This document shows, piece after piece, positions 34,711-45,918 of a stretch of 64,000 nt of DNA; position 1 is the stretch's first letter, and each line of letters starts with the position of its first letter. The position numbers and the translations under genes are program-made. This stretch comes from Perca fluviatilis (Eukaryota; Chordata; Actinopteri; Perciformes; Percidae). The notes under the pieces are model-generated. The model searched no databases, had not been told where the DNA came from, and was given only the letters and a program-made list of their open reading frames with translations. The stretch is from positions 11,395,759 through 11,459,758 of the forward strand of contig NC_053118.1 in the NCBI RefSeq assembly GCF_010015445.1. Reading direction: 5' to 3'.

Positions 34711-34999
34711 CAGTTTTGAATTCATCATTTGCTGTGGGGTTCAGCCAGATGATAGGAATAATCTTGGCCCAAACAAGATTGACACTTCATTTCAGAAATC
34801 AATATTTACAATTTACCTCTTTCAAAGTTCATTTTGGGAGAAGATTCCATATTATCCTTTCCAAATAAGCTGATCATATCTCTTTCTAGTCCTGGAATGG
34901 CTTTTCCCAAAATGTGAATTTTTTGGTTTAGATAAAAAATCAATGTCGCCATTGTGGGCTTTAATCTGCCCTTTGATGACAGTAAATCTTTTTCTTTTT
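34711..34999. other. Noncoding sequence, no recognised element
   Basis: Nothing supported. Confidence 0.4.
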
Positions 35000-35175
35000 A
35001 TAGGCAAACGGCTGTGGGCCGCTGACACCATTTCCTCCCAGAACAAAGCCCCTCACCCCGTGTGGACGCTGGTAGATACATGGAGCCCTAATGTGGCTGG
35101 ACACGCCACCGACGGGTCATTAATCAGACACTGTGACAGCCACTTCTTCCCAATCCAGCCCCGACTTCAGCCCTG
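35000..35175. promoter_or_regulatory. Possible CNE-like block
   Basis: Contains ACACCATTTCCTCCCAGAAC, GATACATGGAGCCCTAATG and GGGTCATTAATCAGACACTG. Non-repetitive. The open plus-strand frame has no domain. Texture only. Confidence 0.25.
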
Positions 35176-35880
35176 AGACAAGCCCACTCAACTCCTCACC
35201 CACAGGAGGCCACGCAGGGAGCAAAGAGACAGAGGGAGAAGTGGATTGAATGGGCATTGGGAAGACAGGATAGAATGGGATGAGGAGGGATGTTACAAAG
35301 CCATGGTATAAAGGGACTCAGGCATGATGGTTAGGACTTACAGATAAAAGATGTAAGAATCAAAGAAGAGTTGACGCTCGAGATAAACTGTAGTGGGAAA
35401 GGTGGATTATATTCTAAAGAGCATTATGGATAGATCATACGATGATGTAAAAGACATGTATCCGCTGAAGCATGCAACATATCTTGCTTCTGAACCATAT
35501 TTAAAGACTACGGCCTGCTTCTCGCGCCAGGCTCCACAAACTTGCACATGCACCCGCAAACCTTTATTGAATTGTTACCAGCGAGCAGACCCATTGCCTC
35601 TTGAAATCTAAAACATTGTGCAGCTGCTCCTGTTGATGATCGGCTAACTGGTCTGTAATACCCTTGACACAACAACTATCCGCGTTAAATGCTAACATCA
35701 GCACATTATCCTGCTCACTATGACCACGCTAAGATGCTGATGTTTTGCAGATATATTGTTTACAAGAGGCTGATGGGAATGTCTAATGAAGGTATTTGGT
35801 GATAAATCAAAGTATTGTACAAATTGAAAATTTTCCCTGACGATGGATCAAAAAAAGTTATTACAATTTATTCTGGGAAG
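35176..35880. other. Noncoding sequence, possible old repeat
   Basis: 35690-35770 has GCTAACATCAGC...AGATGCTGATGTTTTGCAG wording seen in low-grade fish repeats. Otherwise unrecognised. Confidence 0.35.
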
Positions 35881-36710
35881 GGCAGCATGGTGGTTAGCAC
35901 TGTCACCTCACTGCAAGAGGTTTCTGTCCCTTCTGTATGTAGTTGGCATGTTCTCCCCGTGTTAGCGTGGGCTTTCTCTAGATTACCACGTGTTCCTCCT
36001 ACACTCCAATGACATGCAGGTTAGTTAAATTGTTGACTCTAAGTTGCCATAGGTGTGAGTGGGTTGTGTTTCTTTGTAGCCCTTTTCACATATGAACTCT
36101 GGACAATGTCTGAAGAATCAGGTCCTGACATACATGTAGCACACAACAGGTGATTGTCCGTGTCAGATGCGTTCTCACTTTGTGAGACGAGGAGTGGTGC
36201 CAGGTTAGAGGGAGGAAATGACGCGGATTACGTTGCGTCACAGAGCTGGTTCATAATTTGGTCATAAAGAACCAAATCTCTTGTTCTTTGAATTTGTCTG
36301 AAGATTTTGGCATCGGTCTCTTACCAACAGAAGTTCCCAAATCTCGTCGTCTCTCCAGCTAGTTGCCGTCTACATGTGAAATCACCCTTCTTCTTCTTGG
36401 ATGTTTTGTTGGTTTTTTTTGCCCACTATGAATTCTCAAACTTTGGGCCCAGTCGGAGATTACACAAATTTCTTACTAGGGAGCTGGCAGTGTAAACACC
36501 ATTTGATGTCCGATCGAACGGAAATTTGCATTCTCACACACATCTCCGCTGGGTAATGTCTAGATCATTTTGGGTTTGCAGTGCATCAGTTAAACGCTTA
36601 TTGTCAGCCTTGTGATACTATGGTGTACCCCGTCTTCACCCAACGTCAGTTGCCCCCGCAACCCTGAATAGGATAGGCGGTTACTGATAATGGATGGATG
36701 GATGGATCCT
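35881..36710 (+). mobile_element. V-SINE (DANA/mermaid-like), interrupted
   Basis: The first half, 35881-36084, begins GGCAGCATGGTGGTTAGCAC (tRNA-like head with A-box), then GGCATGTTCTCCCCGTGTTA and CCAATGACATGCAGGTTAG, the V-SINE body. The B-box region is deleted after GCAAGAGG. The body stops at 36084 and resumes at 36601 (TTGTCAGCCTTGTGATACTA), ending with CCCTGAATAGGATAGGCGG and an ATGG-repeat tail. About 516 bp of unrelated DNA lies in between. Confidence 0.85.
36085..36600. mobile_element. Insertion splitting the V-SINE
   Basis: The insert is bordered by near-duplicate host sequence (TTGTAGCCCT on the left, TTGTCAGCCT on the right), consistent with a target duplication of about 8-10 bp. 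It begins CCTTTTCACATATGAACTCT and contains direct echoes of ACAATGTCT/GTAATGTCT at both ends. No coding frame. Family not recognised. Confidence 0.65.
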
Positions 36711-37135
36711 GAGGGGAACACGAATGTTTGTACCAAATGAGGGGAACATGAATGTATGTACCAAATGTCATGGCAATCCATCCAATTGTTGTTGAGAGAT
36801 TTCAATATAAACTACAAATGTGAGCCTCATGGTGGCACTGGTGAAAAAGTCAGAGGTTCACCAAAGTCATGATAATTCATCTTTAGGGGATCTCCAATGT
36901 CTGCACCAAATTTTAAGGCAATCCATAAATTAGTTGTCAAGACAAAGCCGAAAATGTCAACCTGCTGGTGGCACATGAAGAAAAGTCAGGGGATCATTAA
37001 AGCCAGTAGGATTCAACCTCTGGAGACCATACATGTCTGTACAAAATGCCATGGAAATCCATCTAATACTGTAGTTGTTGAGATATTTCAGTCTGGAACA
37101 CATTGGTGGACCAACCAACTGCCCGACATTGCTGT
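36711..37135. repeat. Tandem array of a ~130-bp fish repeat unit
   Basis: Three diverged units each contain a GAACATGAATGT-like or GACCATACATGT box, TGTACCAAATGTCATGG, CAATCCATCCAAT, TTGTTGAGA-ATTTCA and, between units, GGTGGCAC...AAAAGTCAG. The same unit recurs once at 61875-62000. Family not named; no coding content. Confidence 0.75.
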
Positions 37136-38139
37136 CTGAACTAATTAAGATCGGTAATTAGAACCAAAGTTTTTGATTAAACTCATTAGGAGATACTTTA
37201 TAATGCAGAACTTCTAAAAGCCAATTTCAGACTAACACAGCAGTTCTGTGGCATGATGGGACAGGAGCAGTTACAGAGACATGTCACCAAGGAGAAGAGT
37301 CACCGGATCAGCGAACCATTCTTGGCCTGTAACATTGCCCTCCTGAGAGAAAGATCTAGCTGATGCCATTCTCACTTCTTTGAAATCTCTCTCTCTCTCT
37401 GCATTCTGAATGGGGTTGCTCAGAAATAAGTCAACTGCCAACCTACTAAATGAAAATGCAGCATTTTGGAACCTTTGAGAACAACCAATGATCAAAACCT
37501 TTTATTTGGAATTTCATTCCAAGTACTCCCGCTCTCTGCGTTTGTTTGTTTCCAGGCCTATGTGTCTTTGAGCCATAGAAAAGCGATAAGAACACACATT
37601 AACACAGATCATCACAAGTAAACCCTCAGAGGTACAACCTGATGCAGTTAAAGAAGAAATAACCAATCACAACTTTGGCTTCACTGAAAACCTTAACATG
37701 ATTTGCAGCTAAGTTAGAGCCCAGTGAGCATGTGTGTTATCCAATTTTCATTGTTCTTTGGGATTGAAGTGATGTTCCAAATCATCTTATAGGCACAGCT
37801 AATGTGGTTTCAATTGATCACACGTTTGAAGGAGAACCATTCTCTCATTGTCTGTCAGGTGCCTGAGGATAGCATGGAGCAAATGTATATATCTCCCAGA
37901 AAACTGAATATGTGAGCATGAATATATACATCTGGGTTTTTCTAACTGCACCCAGGTGATAACCACATGTCTCTCATTTACAGCAAGCCCCCTCTTTCTG
38001 AGCCATGTATACTCCATTAAAACCCCACTTCACCATAAGCCCCAGTGGATGACATAAAATACTGCACTTCTCCGTATTGACTGAGCAAAATGAAATAATC
38101 TATGATGCATGAACACGCTCTAAATGAAATAATAATGTC
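37136..38139. other. Noncoding sequence, no recognised element
   Basis: Contains a short CT tract at 37386-37400. Nothing else supported. Confidence 0.4.
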
Positions 38140-38440
38140 CTTAGCGGTGAAAAACGGATTGATGGTACAGTAATTGAGCAGATTTATTTCCACCCGCTGG
38201 AAAATGGGAGGAGAGGGAGGCGGAGGTAGTCTGCTGAAAACTGCCCTGCTATTTTATTTAATCTCATATTGGAGGAATTATTGGCTGGTAATCTATTGTT
38301 AAACATCATTTAGCGTGATGGATTGAGAGCGTCAAGCTTTTCCCCACGTAATCAATTCATATCTCATTAGCACGTATTATTTATGATTCTCATAATGTCC
38401 CTGCGGGGACAGCGCTGGGAGAGAGACGGCCCAACTGGAG
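38140..38440. promoter_or_regulatory. Candidate conserved enhancer-like block
   Basis: Non-repetitive block with TAATTGAGCAGATTTATTTC (38171 on), GGAATTATTGGCTGGTAATC, AACATCATTTAGCGTGATGG, CGTAATCAATTCATATCTC and TTATTTATGATTCTCATAAT. Homeodomain/HOX-like AT cores are mixed with GC-rich spacers. No coding frame. Good visual candidate, conservation unknown. Confidence 0.4.
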
Positions 38441-39631
38441 GTCTCAGCTGTTGCTGAAATGAAGTGTGACATACTGTAGCTTATGACCTAATAACTGCAT
38501 ATATAAAAATGCTTTTGTTTGCACTATTGATTTGCTCCTGGCCATTCTAGGAAAGAATAAAAAAAGATTAAGGGTCAGAGTGCCTGCTCCACCTTTAGCA
38601 CAGCCAAGAAAAAGGACTTTGAGAGAAAATAAAAATATAACACCTCTGTAGGGTGTGCAATATTTGTTTCCCATATTACCAAAACAGAATCATAATATGT
38701 GTGGTCGATTTAGGTAGCACACCCACAGAGCAAACTCATAAGTATAACTTCCATGTAAATCTATTCATCGGAGTACTTACACAGTTGTCTTTTTTAACCA
38801 AAAAGTAAAAACTTGTTAGCTTGTTGAATACATCTGGTGATAATCTGTATTTTTCTAAATGTCCACAAATCTCATGGAATCTCCAATTGAATTGATCCTA
38901 TTGGCTAAGTCCTCTCTACCATAGAACTCCATTGTTGTCTTACAAAACTACAACCCTCAAAATAGGCAATTTAGTTTATTTTAAAATGATCCCACATACA
39001 CTGTGCTGGCATTGTATAATCATTATGGCACCAAATGTATATTAATCCACAACTGAAAATAGTGCCAACAAATGCGTTACTCTTTATTTATTTCTGCGTT
39101 TATATAATGTTTGCTTAAAACTACAGTGGCCAGCTGTTTTGAGAAATCACTAAGCATTTATTTTTTTAATTAAGGTATACATTTGTGATCCATTTTTAAA
39201 GATTAACGTCTTGAGTTAGAACAAATAGGCTTGGAACTGAGTCCAACAGACAGAGTAGAGAAGTAAGAAAGTATTGTATCGTGTTTTCACAGTATTCCTT
39301 GATGATCAAATATGTTTTATTTGAGAGATAGTGAGTGTATGTGATCTTAAAATGCATGAATGGAAGAGCAAGATGAAAAATGGGTCTCACAGTGTAGTAC
39401 ACGTGTTGAAGGCAGAAAGTTCTGAAAGGCCTCAAGAAAATGTGCTGCATATCTACACAAGGATTTGGCATGCTATCATCATTCAAACCACACCACAAAA
39501 TAGTGATAAAATCCCTGAACTGCTGTTCAGCTGGTGATGCATCATAAAAATACACTGAAAGAAGAAAGACGCTAACAAAATGAAGAGCGATTCTTGTGAA
39601 ATCAGTACAAATGGATTATGACTTGTAAAAT
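38441..39631. other. Noncoding sequence, no recognised element
   Basis: AT-rich. ORFs at 39196-39555 (minus) and 39331-39537 (plus) overlap antisense with no domain. Confidence 0.4.
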
Positions 39632-40120
39632 GTGGTACCCAGGCATGGATTGGCCATCAGGAGTACCGGGAGATTTCCCGGTGGGCTGGTCTATTTGTGT
39701 TGGCTGAATGGGCCACACTCCGGTCAAAAACCTTTTTTCTTTTCTTTTTGATTGGCCCATAGAGAGAAGAGAGATCACATGATTGGCCAACTTGTGTGTC
39801 TTTCATGTGAACACTGGCCATTCACATCCTTGGTTTCACTGACCGGCCCACAGAGAGGAGAGAGATCCCATGATTGGCCCTCTGGTTTGTCTCTCATCTG
39901 AACACTGGCCAATCACATCCTACTAGGGTCCACTTCCACCCTACCGTAGAGAGAAAGCTCATTTAAGTCCCGCCCCCATCGGCGGCGAAAGTAACTCCAT
40001 AAAGTGCCAGTAGCTAGCTAAAAACAATAGATTTTTAGCATGTCAAATGATTATTTTAGCACTCTTGTCTAGCAGATAGGACTTGTTAGCTGTTAGTAAG
40101 GTAATGTTAGTTATGTATTA

Positions 40121-41082
40121 ACTAGTCTATATCCTTGACGTTTCGCTTCCAGGATTGCTCCAGGATTTCACTCATTTAGGCCGGATATCCGTTGTCTTGG
40201 GCTTCCTTTGGGTTGGCATTTTAAATGCCAGTCGTTTTATGAGGACTATGGTTAACCTTTTCTCAGATTTCTGCAGGGTAAATCCAGACAGCTAGCTAGA
40301 CCTCCCATCCCCGAATGCTATGTGGAGTAGCCAGTAGAGTCCGGATCGGGCCGAATTTTTCTGTCCGAGCCGGCCCGCGTCCGACAGAGCCGTGACCGAA
40401 CCCGGCCCGAGCCCAACAGGCATTAAGAAATTTGTGGCCGAGCCCGACCCGAGCCCGACACAGTAAAAATCTCATTTATTTTCCTCATACTAATGACACA
40501 TGTAGGCTATGTTTGTTTGTGTGGAAAGCCCGCTTTTGTTAAGCAACTGTAGGAAGGCATTCGGAAATGTCAACAGATGAGCGCATCAGCGCACACGGGG
40601 CAACAAGCGCACGTTAATCAGCTGTTAAAATGTTCAATGTGTTAACCTCTCCTGATCGCTTCGTTTCCGACTGTGATCAGAAAACCAGGAGAGACTCGTT
40701 ACCTCCAGGGCTGACGTTATAACATGAATAACCACTAACTCTGCTCCGGTTGCATCTACAACACGTCTGCTTCCTCTTTCTCTATCTCTCTTCTGCCCAC
40801 TTACCACACACACACACACACACACATACACACACACACACTGAGCTCTCAGGAGCCGCAGCACCATTTTACAACAAATGCCTTATCGCGCTGATGTGAC
40901 CGAGCCCGACCCGACCCCGACCATAATTTCTAAATATCTGTCCGAACCCGGCCCGGCCCGTCGGGTACGTCGGGACCCGTCGGGACACGTCGGGACCCGT
41001 CGGCCTCGGGTCGGGTATCCATGCCTTAGTAGCCAGACCCTCCTGCAGCGCGCTTTGGAGGAGGGTCTGGCAAAGCGAGACT
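40121..41082 (-). mobile_element. Middle element: AGTCT-ended transposon (copy 2)
   Basis: Inverted relative of 23901-24338: CTAGTCTATATCCTTGACG at one end, CCAGACCCTCC...AAAGCGAGACT at the other. It is flanked by an exact 8-bp duplication ATGTATTA at 40113-40120 and 41083-41090. It was later split by the element at 40335-41028. Confidence 0.85.
40335..41028. mobile_element. Innermost element, GC-rich, CCCGACCCGAG-type ends
   Basis: About 694 bp inserted between two copies of GTAGCCAG (40327-40334 and 41029-41036). Both ends consist of repeated CGGGCC/CCCGACCCGAGCCC motifs in opposite orientation (GAGCCGGCCCGCGTCC on the left, GGGTCGGGTATCC on the right). The interior is AT-richer and includes a CA tract at 40806-40838. 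No transposase. Youngest layer of the nest. Confidence 0.8.
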
Positions 41083-41248
41083 ATGTATTAGCAAGCTAAG
41101 GCACTTGAAAACATAGTACTATAGCTTTCTGATTAATCAACATTCCACAATAACACAAACGCATACATACAAAATGCAGCTTTAGCTTAACATTATCATG
41201 CTATTTTACTTACCATTCAGCTAAGTAGCAGTATTAGGGGCCAGAATG

Positions 41249-41399
41249 CAGGGTTCAAAAGTAACTTTTTGTCAAAGAGCCAAATACAAGTGAATGTTAA
41301 AATGTACTTATTTTTGGCTGGTGAGTTAAGCAAATCTACCAGCCACTTGCATATTTTACCAGCATTTGTCAGGTAAATGGTGATAATTTTGGACCCTGC
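41249..41399. mobile_element. Probable 151-bp hAT-like MITE
   Basis: Ends CAGGGTTCAAAAGTAAC and, on the complement, CAGGGTCCAAAATTATC form an inverted pair. It lies inside the outer element. Target duplication is not clear. Confidence 0.5.
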
Positions 41400-41522
41400 T
41401 TACATGTGTTAAAGGGGAGTGCAAGGACAGGTGGTGTCCTGGCCGATTGTGGTGGGCTGGCCTGGGTCTCAAAAGTCCAAAGCTGATTTTTTTTACCCCA
41501 GTCCAGCCCCCCTGGTGCTACC

Positions 41523-42299
41523 AAAAATGAGAATTAGTGTGATGTTCTGGAAATGAAAAAGGCACAATGATTTTCCCCCTAACAGGCTTGAGAGGTCTTA
41601 GGTCTGAGATCTTTGATCAATATCCTGGATAGGGGCATGCTGAGCTGCAGGAGCTTTCCTTCTGTTCACTGAGCCAGCACAGAAAAGGAAAAGTGTCATA
41701 TTGTGATCTTTATCCAGTAATCGTCCTGACACACAGTCAAGTGATATATATGTCCGATCGTTTGCTCTGGGGCTCTATGACTGTCCGCAGTGTGCAGTGC
41801 AGCTATAACATCTCTGCTGAGTGCTGGTAACACCTGGCAGTGGGAAAAGCTCAGAACCATGAAGAGAATGAAAAAAAAAAGCAATTACAGTCAAGTTATG
41901 TTCAATTGGACATTGTTGCAACAAAACAGTCCAAGAATGGACAGTTACTGGTAATAAGTTTCTGGATCAGTCATTGTTTATTTTCAGCAGCCACGCAAAA
42001 CAAGCTGTTCAGCCAAGCAGATGCACCACCTGTTCCAAGGTATCACTCCACAGTTTGGTAAAGAGTCCCAGCCAACACTTGTCCCACGACTGCTCTCAAA
42101 TCCCACATACATAACATTAATTTACTCTGAAGACATGCTGTTCATTGAGATTTTAATTATTGCCCTTTACTGAAAGGATTAAGTATACATTTTGCACAAC
42201 AATCCAATACAGCAGACCCTCTTTTACTGTAAATATTAAGTTTATTTCTTTTTCAGACAGGTGTCAATACAACTTTGGTCCTTTTGAGACAGTTTGTAT
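41523..42299. other. Noncoding sequence, no recognised element
   Basis: Nothing supported. Confidence 0.4.
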
Positions 42300-42680
42300 T
42301 GTTGCACAAGTTAGGCAAGTTAGTTCCAAAATGTAGTACATTATAGATTACTAGTTACTGTCATTTGAGAGTAATTAGTTATATTACAATATTCCTGTCT
42401 CTGAATTGTAATGCTATACTACTTTTGCATTACTTTTGAGTTACTTTCACCAAAATAACAGAGGAAATTTGACTTGGCAGGTAGTGTGTGAATTTCACCA
42501 CCGGATCAATAAAGTCTCATCTTTATCCATTGTATAATGAATATGAATATTCAAAGTAACTAAAGCTATACCAATAGAGAAGTAAAACATACAATAAGGA
42601 AGTAGGAAAAATTTTAATACTGAATTAAAAGTACCTTACTGTTGTATTGAAGTACGGCATATTTACTTTCCACGGTCGAT
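42300..42680. repeat. Degraded repeat, possibly CAGTGGTGG-type hAT
   Basis: Fragments AAAGTAACTAAAGCTATACC, AAAGTACCTTACTG and TTTACTTTCCAC recall the hAT family at 53819, but order and ends are eroded. A short GGATCAATAAAGTCTCATC block is a separate low-grade repeat. Confidence 0.35.
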
Positions 42681-42968
42681 CAAATGCAATGGTATTTACG
42701 TGTAGCAAGCCTAAACATTAATTCCTGACATGTTTATATCCGTCAGCAGCTCGGACACACTGCTGTCCGCTGACGTACCGTCACCTGTTGGGACACAGAT
42801 GTTGTCCGTACCGTCTCTGGTTCTGGCTCTGACCACGGGAACAGTGACGGGACAGCTCGCTTCAACGCAGCGTAATAACTCCTGAAAATAATGTCCATCT
42901 CACAAAATTTATTTGTCTCTGCAGTCATCTCAACCATAGAATACAGCAACAGGAAATAATACTCACGG

Positions 42969-43663
42969 CAGTGTTGTGCCTGAACGCTTTCATTGAACGA
43001 TAGTTCATGAACTCGTTCATATTTTGGGCAAACATGAACTGAACGTACCGTATTACCGCCTAATGAACGTCGCTGTGAACTCGTTCATTCTGGTGTCTGT
43101 GAACAGCACGCTCTCTCAGTTTAACTTCGTTCAGTAGGGTGCCAGATTTCTATAGAGCCTTCCAGACGAAAACCCGGCTAAAACACACCGTAAACAGGCC
43201 TTAATATGTAGCGGAAAAAACACCCAATCTGGCAACACCAGCCACCAGTGTCGCACCGCCGCATGCGTCATCAAAACAAAAAGCCACATGGAGGCGACGA
43301 AGCAGCAAGGAGGCTTCGTATGACCATTTAAACGAGTTTTATGACAAGGTCGGTGAGGATGCGAAAAATCTTACATTTCTGTGCAAACTTTGCTTTCAAA
43401 AAGAAATTCCGCACTTCAGTCACATCCACAGCAAACCTGAAACGGCACATTGAACTGATTGGATATGAAAATGAAATCATAGTTTCAGTGTTAAAGCTGA
43501 TAAAATAATGGGTGTCTGTGGTTCTATATGGGCTGTGGCAATAATTTTGAAAAATAATAGCTCGCAGCAACATGGAAAAAAAGAACTATGAACTAGTTCA
43601 TTTTTGGAAGTATGAACTGAACTAGTTCATTTTAAAATTTGTGAACTGAACTTTGATATACTG
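42969..43663. mobile_element. hAT element with GAACTAGTTC subterminal motifs
   Basis: The left end CAGTGTTGTGCCTGAACGC and the right end (complement CAGTATATCAAAGTTCAG) are weakly inverted and start with CAGT. Both sub-ends are packed with GTTCATGAACTCGTTCAT or GAACTAGTTCATTTT palindromes typical of transposase-binding regions. The interior encodes a broken BED-type zinc finger (separate entry). Matching 8-bp flanks were not found. Confidence 0.65.
43313..43500 (+). pseudogene. Broken BED zinc-finger (hAT transposase N-terminus)
   Basis: The frame starting at 43313 reads SYDHLNEFYDKVGEDAKNLT and then FLCKLC, the CxxC half of a BED finger. After KEIP the frame is lost. Shifting frame restores TSVTSTANLKRHIE, containing the TANLxRHI segment and one histidine of the second half. 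The order (acidic helix, CxxC, then NLxRHI) matches BED domains of hAT transposases and ZBED proteins. No start codon in frame, at least one frameshift, and no catalytic domain downstream. It is a transposase relic, not a host gene. Confidence 0.7.
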
Positions 43664-43868
43664 TTGTGGCTAAGGAAGTGGCAATCACCTCCACTTTTTA
43701 AGAGAATATCTTCCATCCCTTTGATAACCACCTAAACTTCTACCAGCAAAGTTAGCAAGTTGTCCGATCATGTTTCTTCCAATTATGAAAAAATAAAAAA
43801 AATTAGGTCATTTTAATCTGCCAAGAAATTAGAAATGGTGATTCATGCATTAATTTCATCCCCAGTTA

Positions 43869-44212
43869 GATGACTGCAATGCACTCTTCGCATGCCTCAC
43901 ACAACAAAACCTCATTAAACGTCAGCTGATTCAAAATGCCGCAGCCAGACTCATAACCAGGTCCAACAGGCGAGAACACCGGCTTTACATTCACTTAATT
44001 GGCTCCTAATCCGTTTTAGAGTGGATTTAAAAAAAAATTATGATCACTTTTAAGGCTTTTAGAGGGTTAGTTTCAATATATAACTACCTCCTACGAGCCT
44101 GAATGCAATCTGAGATTAAGGTCATTACTCAAAATAATAAGTCAAGTCCTAAAACCAAAGATGACTTTTGTGTGCCGGTCCCTCAGTTGTGGAATGGCCT
44201 GCCTACATCAAA
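43869..44212 (+). mobile_element. L2/CR1-like LINE fragment (C-terminal ORF2 remnant)
   Basis: Translation gives DDCNALFACL, then KRQLIQNAAARLITRS and REHR; after stops and shifts come RFRVD, ITFKAFRGLVSIYNYL, and finally CVPVPQLWNGLP. This sequence of motifs (DYCN, LQ-VQNAAARL, R-HI, FK--YKAL, P-LWN-LP) is the conserved region downstream of the reverse transcriptase in Jockey-superfamily LINEs such as L2, CR1 and Rex1. Several stops and shifts make it a dead fragment. Upstream RT and endonuclease are absent, as expected for 5'-truncated LINE copies. Confidence 0.8.
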
Positions 44213-44215
44213 ACT

Positions 44216-44300
44216 AGGGATAAGCCGATTTTCACTGTAGGCCTGTCCATTTTTAGCAGCCAATATACAACTTCTGCCAATAAATCGGTACATGTACACT
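44216..44300. repeat. Fragment of a CCGATT-type repeat
   Basis: CTAGGGATAAGCCGATTTTC resembles the start of the 24838 fragment. Too short for classification. Confidence 0.35.
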
Positions 44301-45466
44301 AGTTGTACCTTCTGGTAACTCGCAACAAGATGATCGAGAGCAAAATGCCAAGTGTTTTTTTTATGATCACAGGAGAACCCGGGTTGCTAGCATTGCCACA
44401 ACTTGGGTCCAGATTGTGGATAAAACATGGGGATCCAAGAAAGTGGAGGAACTGAGAGCATTGGACACAATGGGATTGGACACTGGATGCTGTTGAATTG
44501 AAGGGTTTTGCCTGTACAGCAGACAGGTCTGAGTAAACTCATAATAATTGTTAAAAAATAAAAGTAATAAGAAGATACTGGCATTGTCAGCTCTCAGGCT
44601 TCTTCTTGTGGAAGAAGCACTGATTCGCTAGTCAAGGGCTAGCACTCCACCAATCAGATTGGTCAGAGTCCGACTGCCCACCAAAATGGATGCCGACAGC
44701 TCCTCCGACTGACGACAGCACGGAACACACCGAACAGACTCGAGTCACCGACCTCGCCAGACTGTCCAGCGGCCGATAATCGGGTTGGTGTGTCAGAGCA
44801 ATTTGAAAAGATGCAATTTAAGGGAAGTGAGAAGCACCTGTAGTCATCAGGTTTAGCACTCAAGTCAAGGTGGCCATAGCAATGCCTTTTCAAAATAATG
44901 TGAAGGCACATGTGCACATGACAGCTGAGTGTTCTGAAACTAAATAAATCCCTGTCAAGAAAACATGTTTGTCAAAAGGCTTTCTGGGACAAATGGTACA
45001 TATTACAGAGATAAATGGTGGTTGGTGCATCCAAATAAAGACCTGAATACAAAGGCTTGACTTAAGCACCACTTTAGAAGTTAGTCCATGTGTGCGCCTG
45101 CCAGAATTAAACAATGCAACACAAGGAGCTTTCCACCCAATCGAGGTATAACTCATTGCTTTAACATGTACGGTAGAGCTAGGACCATCACGTTCACATA
45201 CGTATAACAGAGCAGCGTAGTCTACTTTGAAGTCATCTCTTACCACTACTACAACTATGAGGATATTCAACTGGTGGCAGTAACACTCCCCCATTCAGGG
45301 ATGAATGTAGTTTCTTTTTAGGCAAGATCTTGTCTGTTCAATTTGTATGTTTTACACATAACACCGTAGCTTATCTTACAATGACTTCTGAAAGGTAAAC
45401 TGTAGAAAGAAACTCACTGGGCTAAAGAGCAGCTTGTGGACAGTTACATTCCTCTAATTCATATGG
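44301..45466. other. Noncoding sequence, possible old repeats
   Basis: 44650-44790 (GTCCGACTGCCCACCAAAAT, GGCCGATAATCGGGTTGG) looks like a repeat remnant. Minus-strand ORFs at 44663-44917 and 44890-45294 have no domain. Confidence 0.35.
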
Positions 45467-45918
45467 CAGAGATCTTCAACAGGGGGTCCGGGACCGGTAG
45501 GGGGGTCCTCAGAGTAACTGCTTGGGGGCCACCAAATTATTGTTAATTTTTGAAAGTTCTAAAAAAAAACTAAAATGTCTTAACATGAATCCAACATATT
45601 ATTAAATAAATAAAGCAGCCTATTTGTGGAAAAACACTTAGTTAGTCACTAAGGTAGCCATCCACAGATAGTTCCTAAGGATTCACTGTGTATGTTGAAA
45701 CATGATCTATAAAATCATGCCAACCATTATTATTTTAATAGTGTATTCCATGCACTAAAAAGGTATGTATAAAGGCTTTTGGCCACCCACACATTATTGT
45801 AGGCCCAGTTTAATATGCAACTTAATTTTATACAATACACTGTGTATAGTAGGGGGTCCCTGATCCTACTCTCTTTCAGTTATGGGGTCCTTGGCTTAAA
45901 AAACGTTAAAGACCCCTG
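45467..45918 (+). mobile_element. Non-autonomous hAT-type DNA transposon (copy 2)
   Basis: Same family as 1862-2345: starts CAGAGATCTTCAACAGGGGG, ends AACGTTAAAGACCCCTG, and shares GGCCCAGTTTAATATGCAAC and GGGGTCCTTGGC. It lacks the AT expansion of copy 1. The flanking 8-mers (TCATATGG and ACAAATTA) do not match, suggesting flank decay or a rearranged copy. Confidence 0.8.

Larger units (their letters stand above)
39640..41514 (+). mobile_element. Outer hAT-type element, carrying nested insertions
   Basis: Starts CAGGCATGGATTGGCCATCA and ends CCCCAGTCCAGCCCCCCTG; the complement of that end has a GGGGCTGGACTGGGG-type terminus. The flanks GTGGTACC (39632-39639) and GTGCTACC (41515-41522) form an 8-bp target duplication with one mismatch. 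It holds two tandem ~85-bp units (GATTGGCCCATAGAGAG and GACCGGCCCACAGAGAG) at 39749-39920. It has been invaded by the element at 40121-41082, and probably by a small one at 41249-41399. Confidence 0.8.

Noticed and set aside
43288..43500. Functional ZBED-like host gene
   Set aside because: Frameshift within the finger, no in-frame start, no downstream domain, and it sits between transposon termini.
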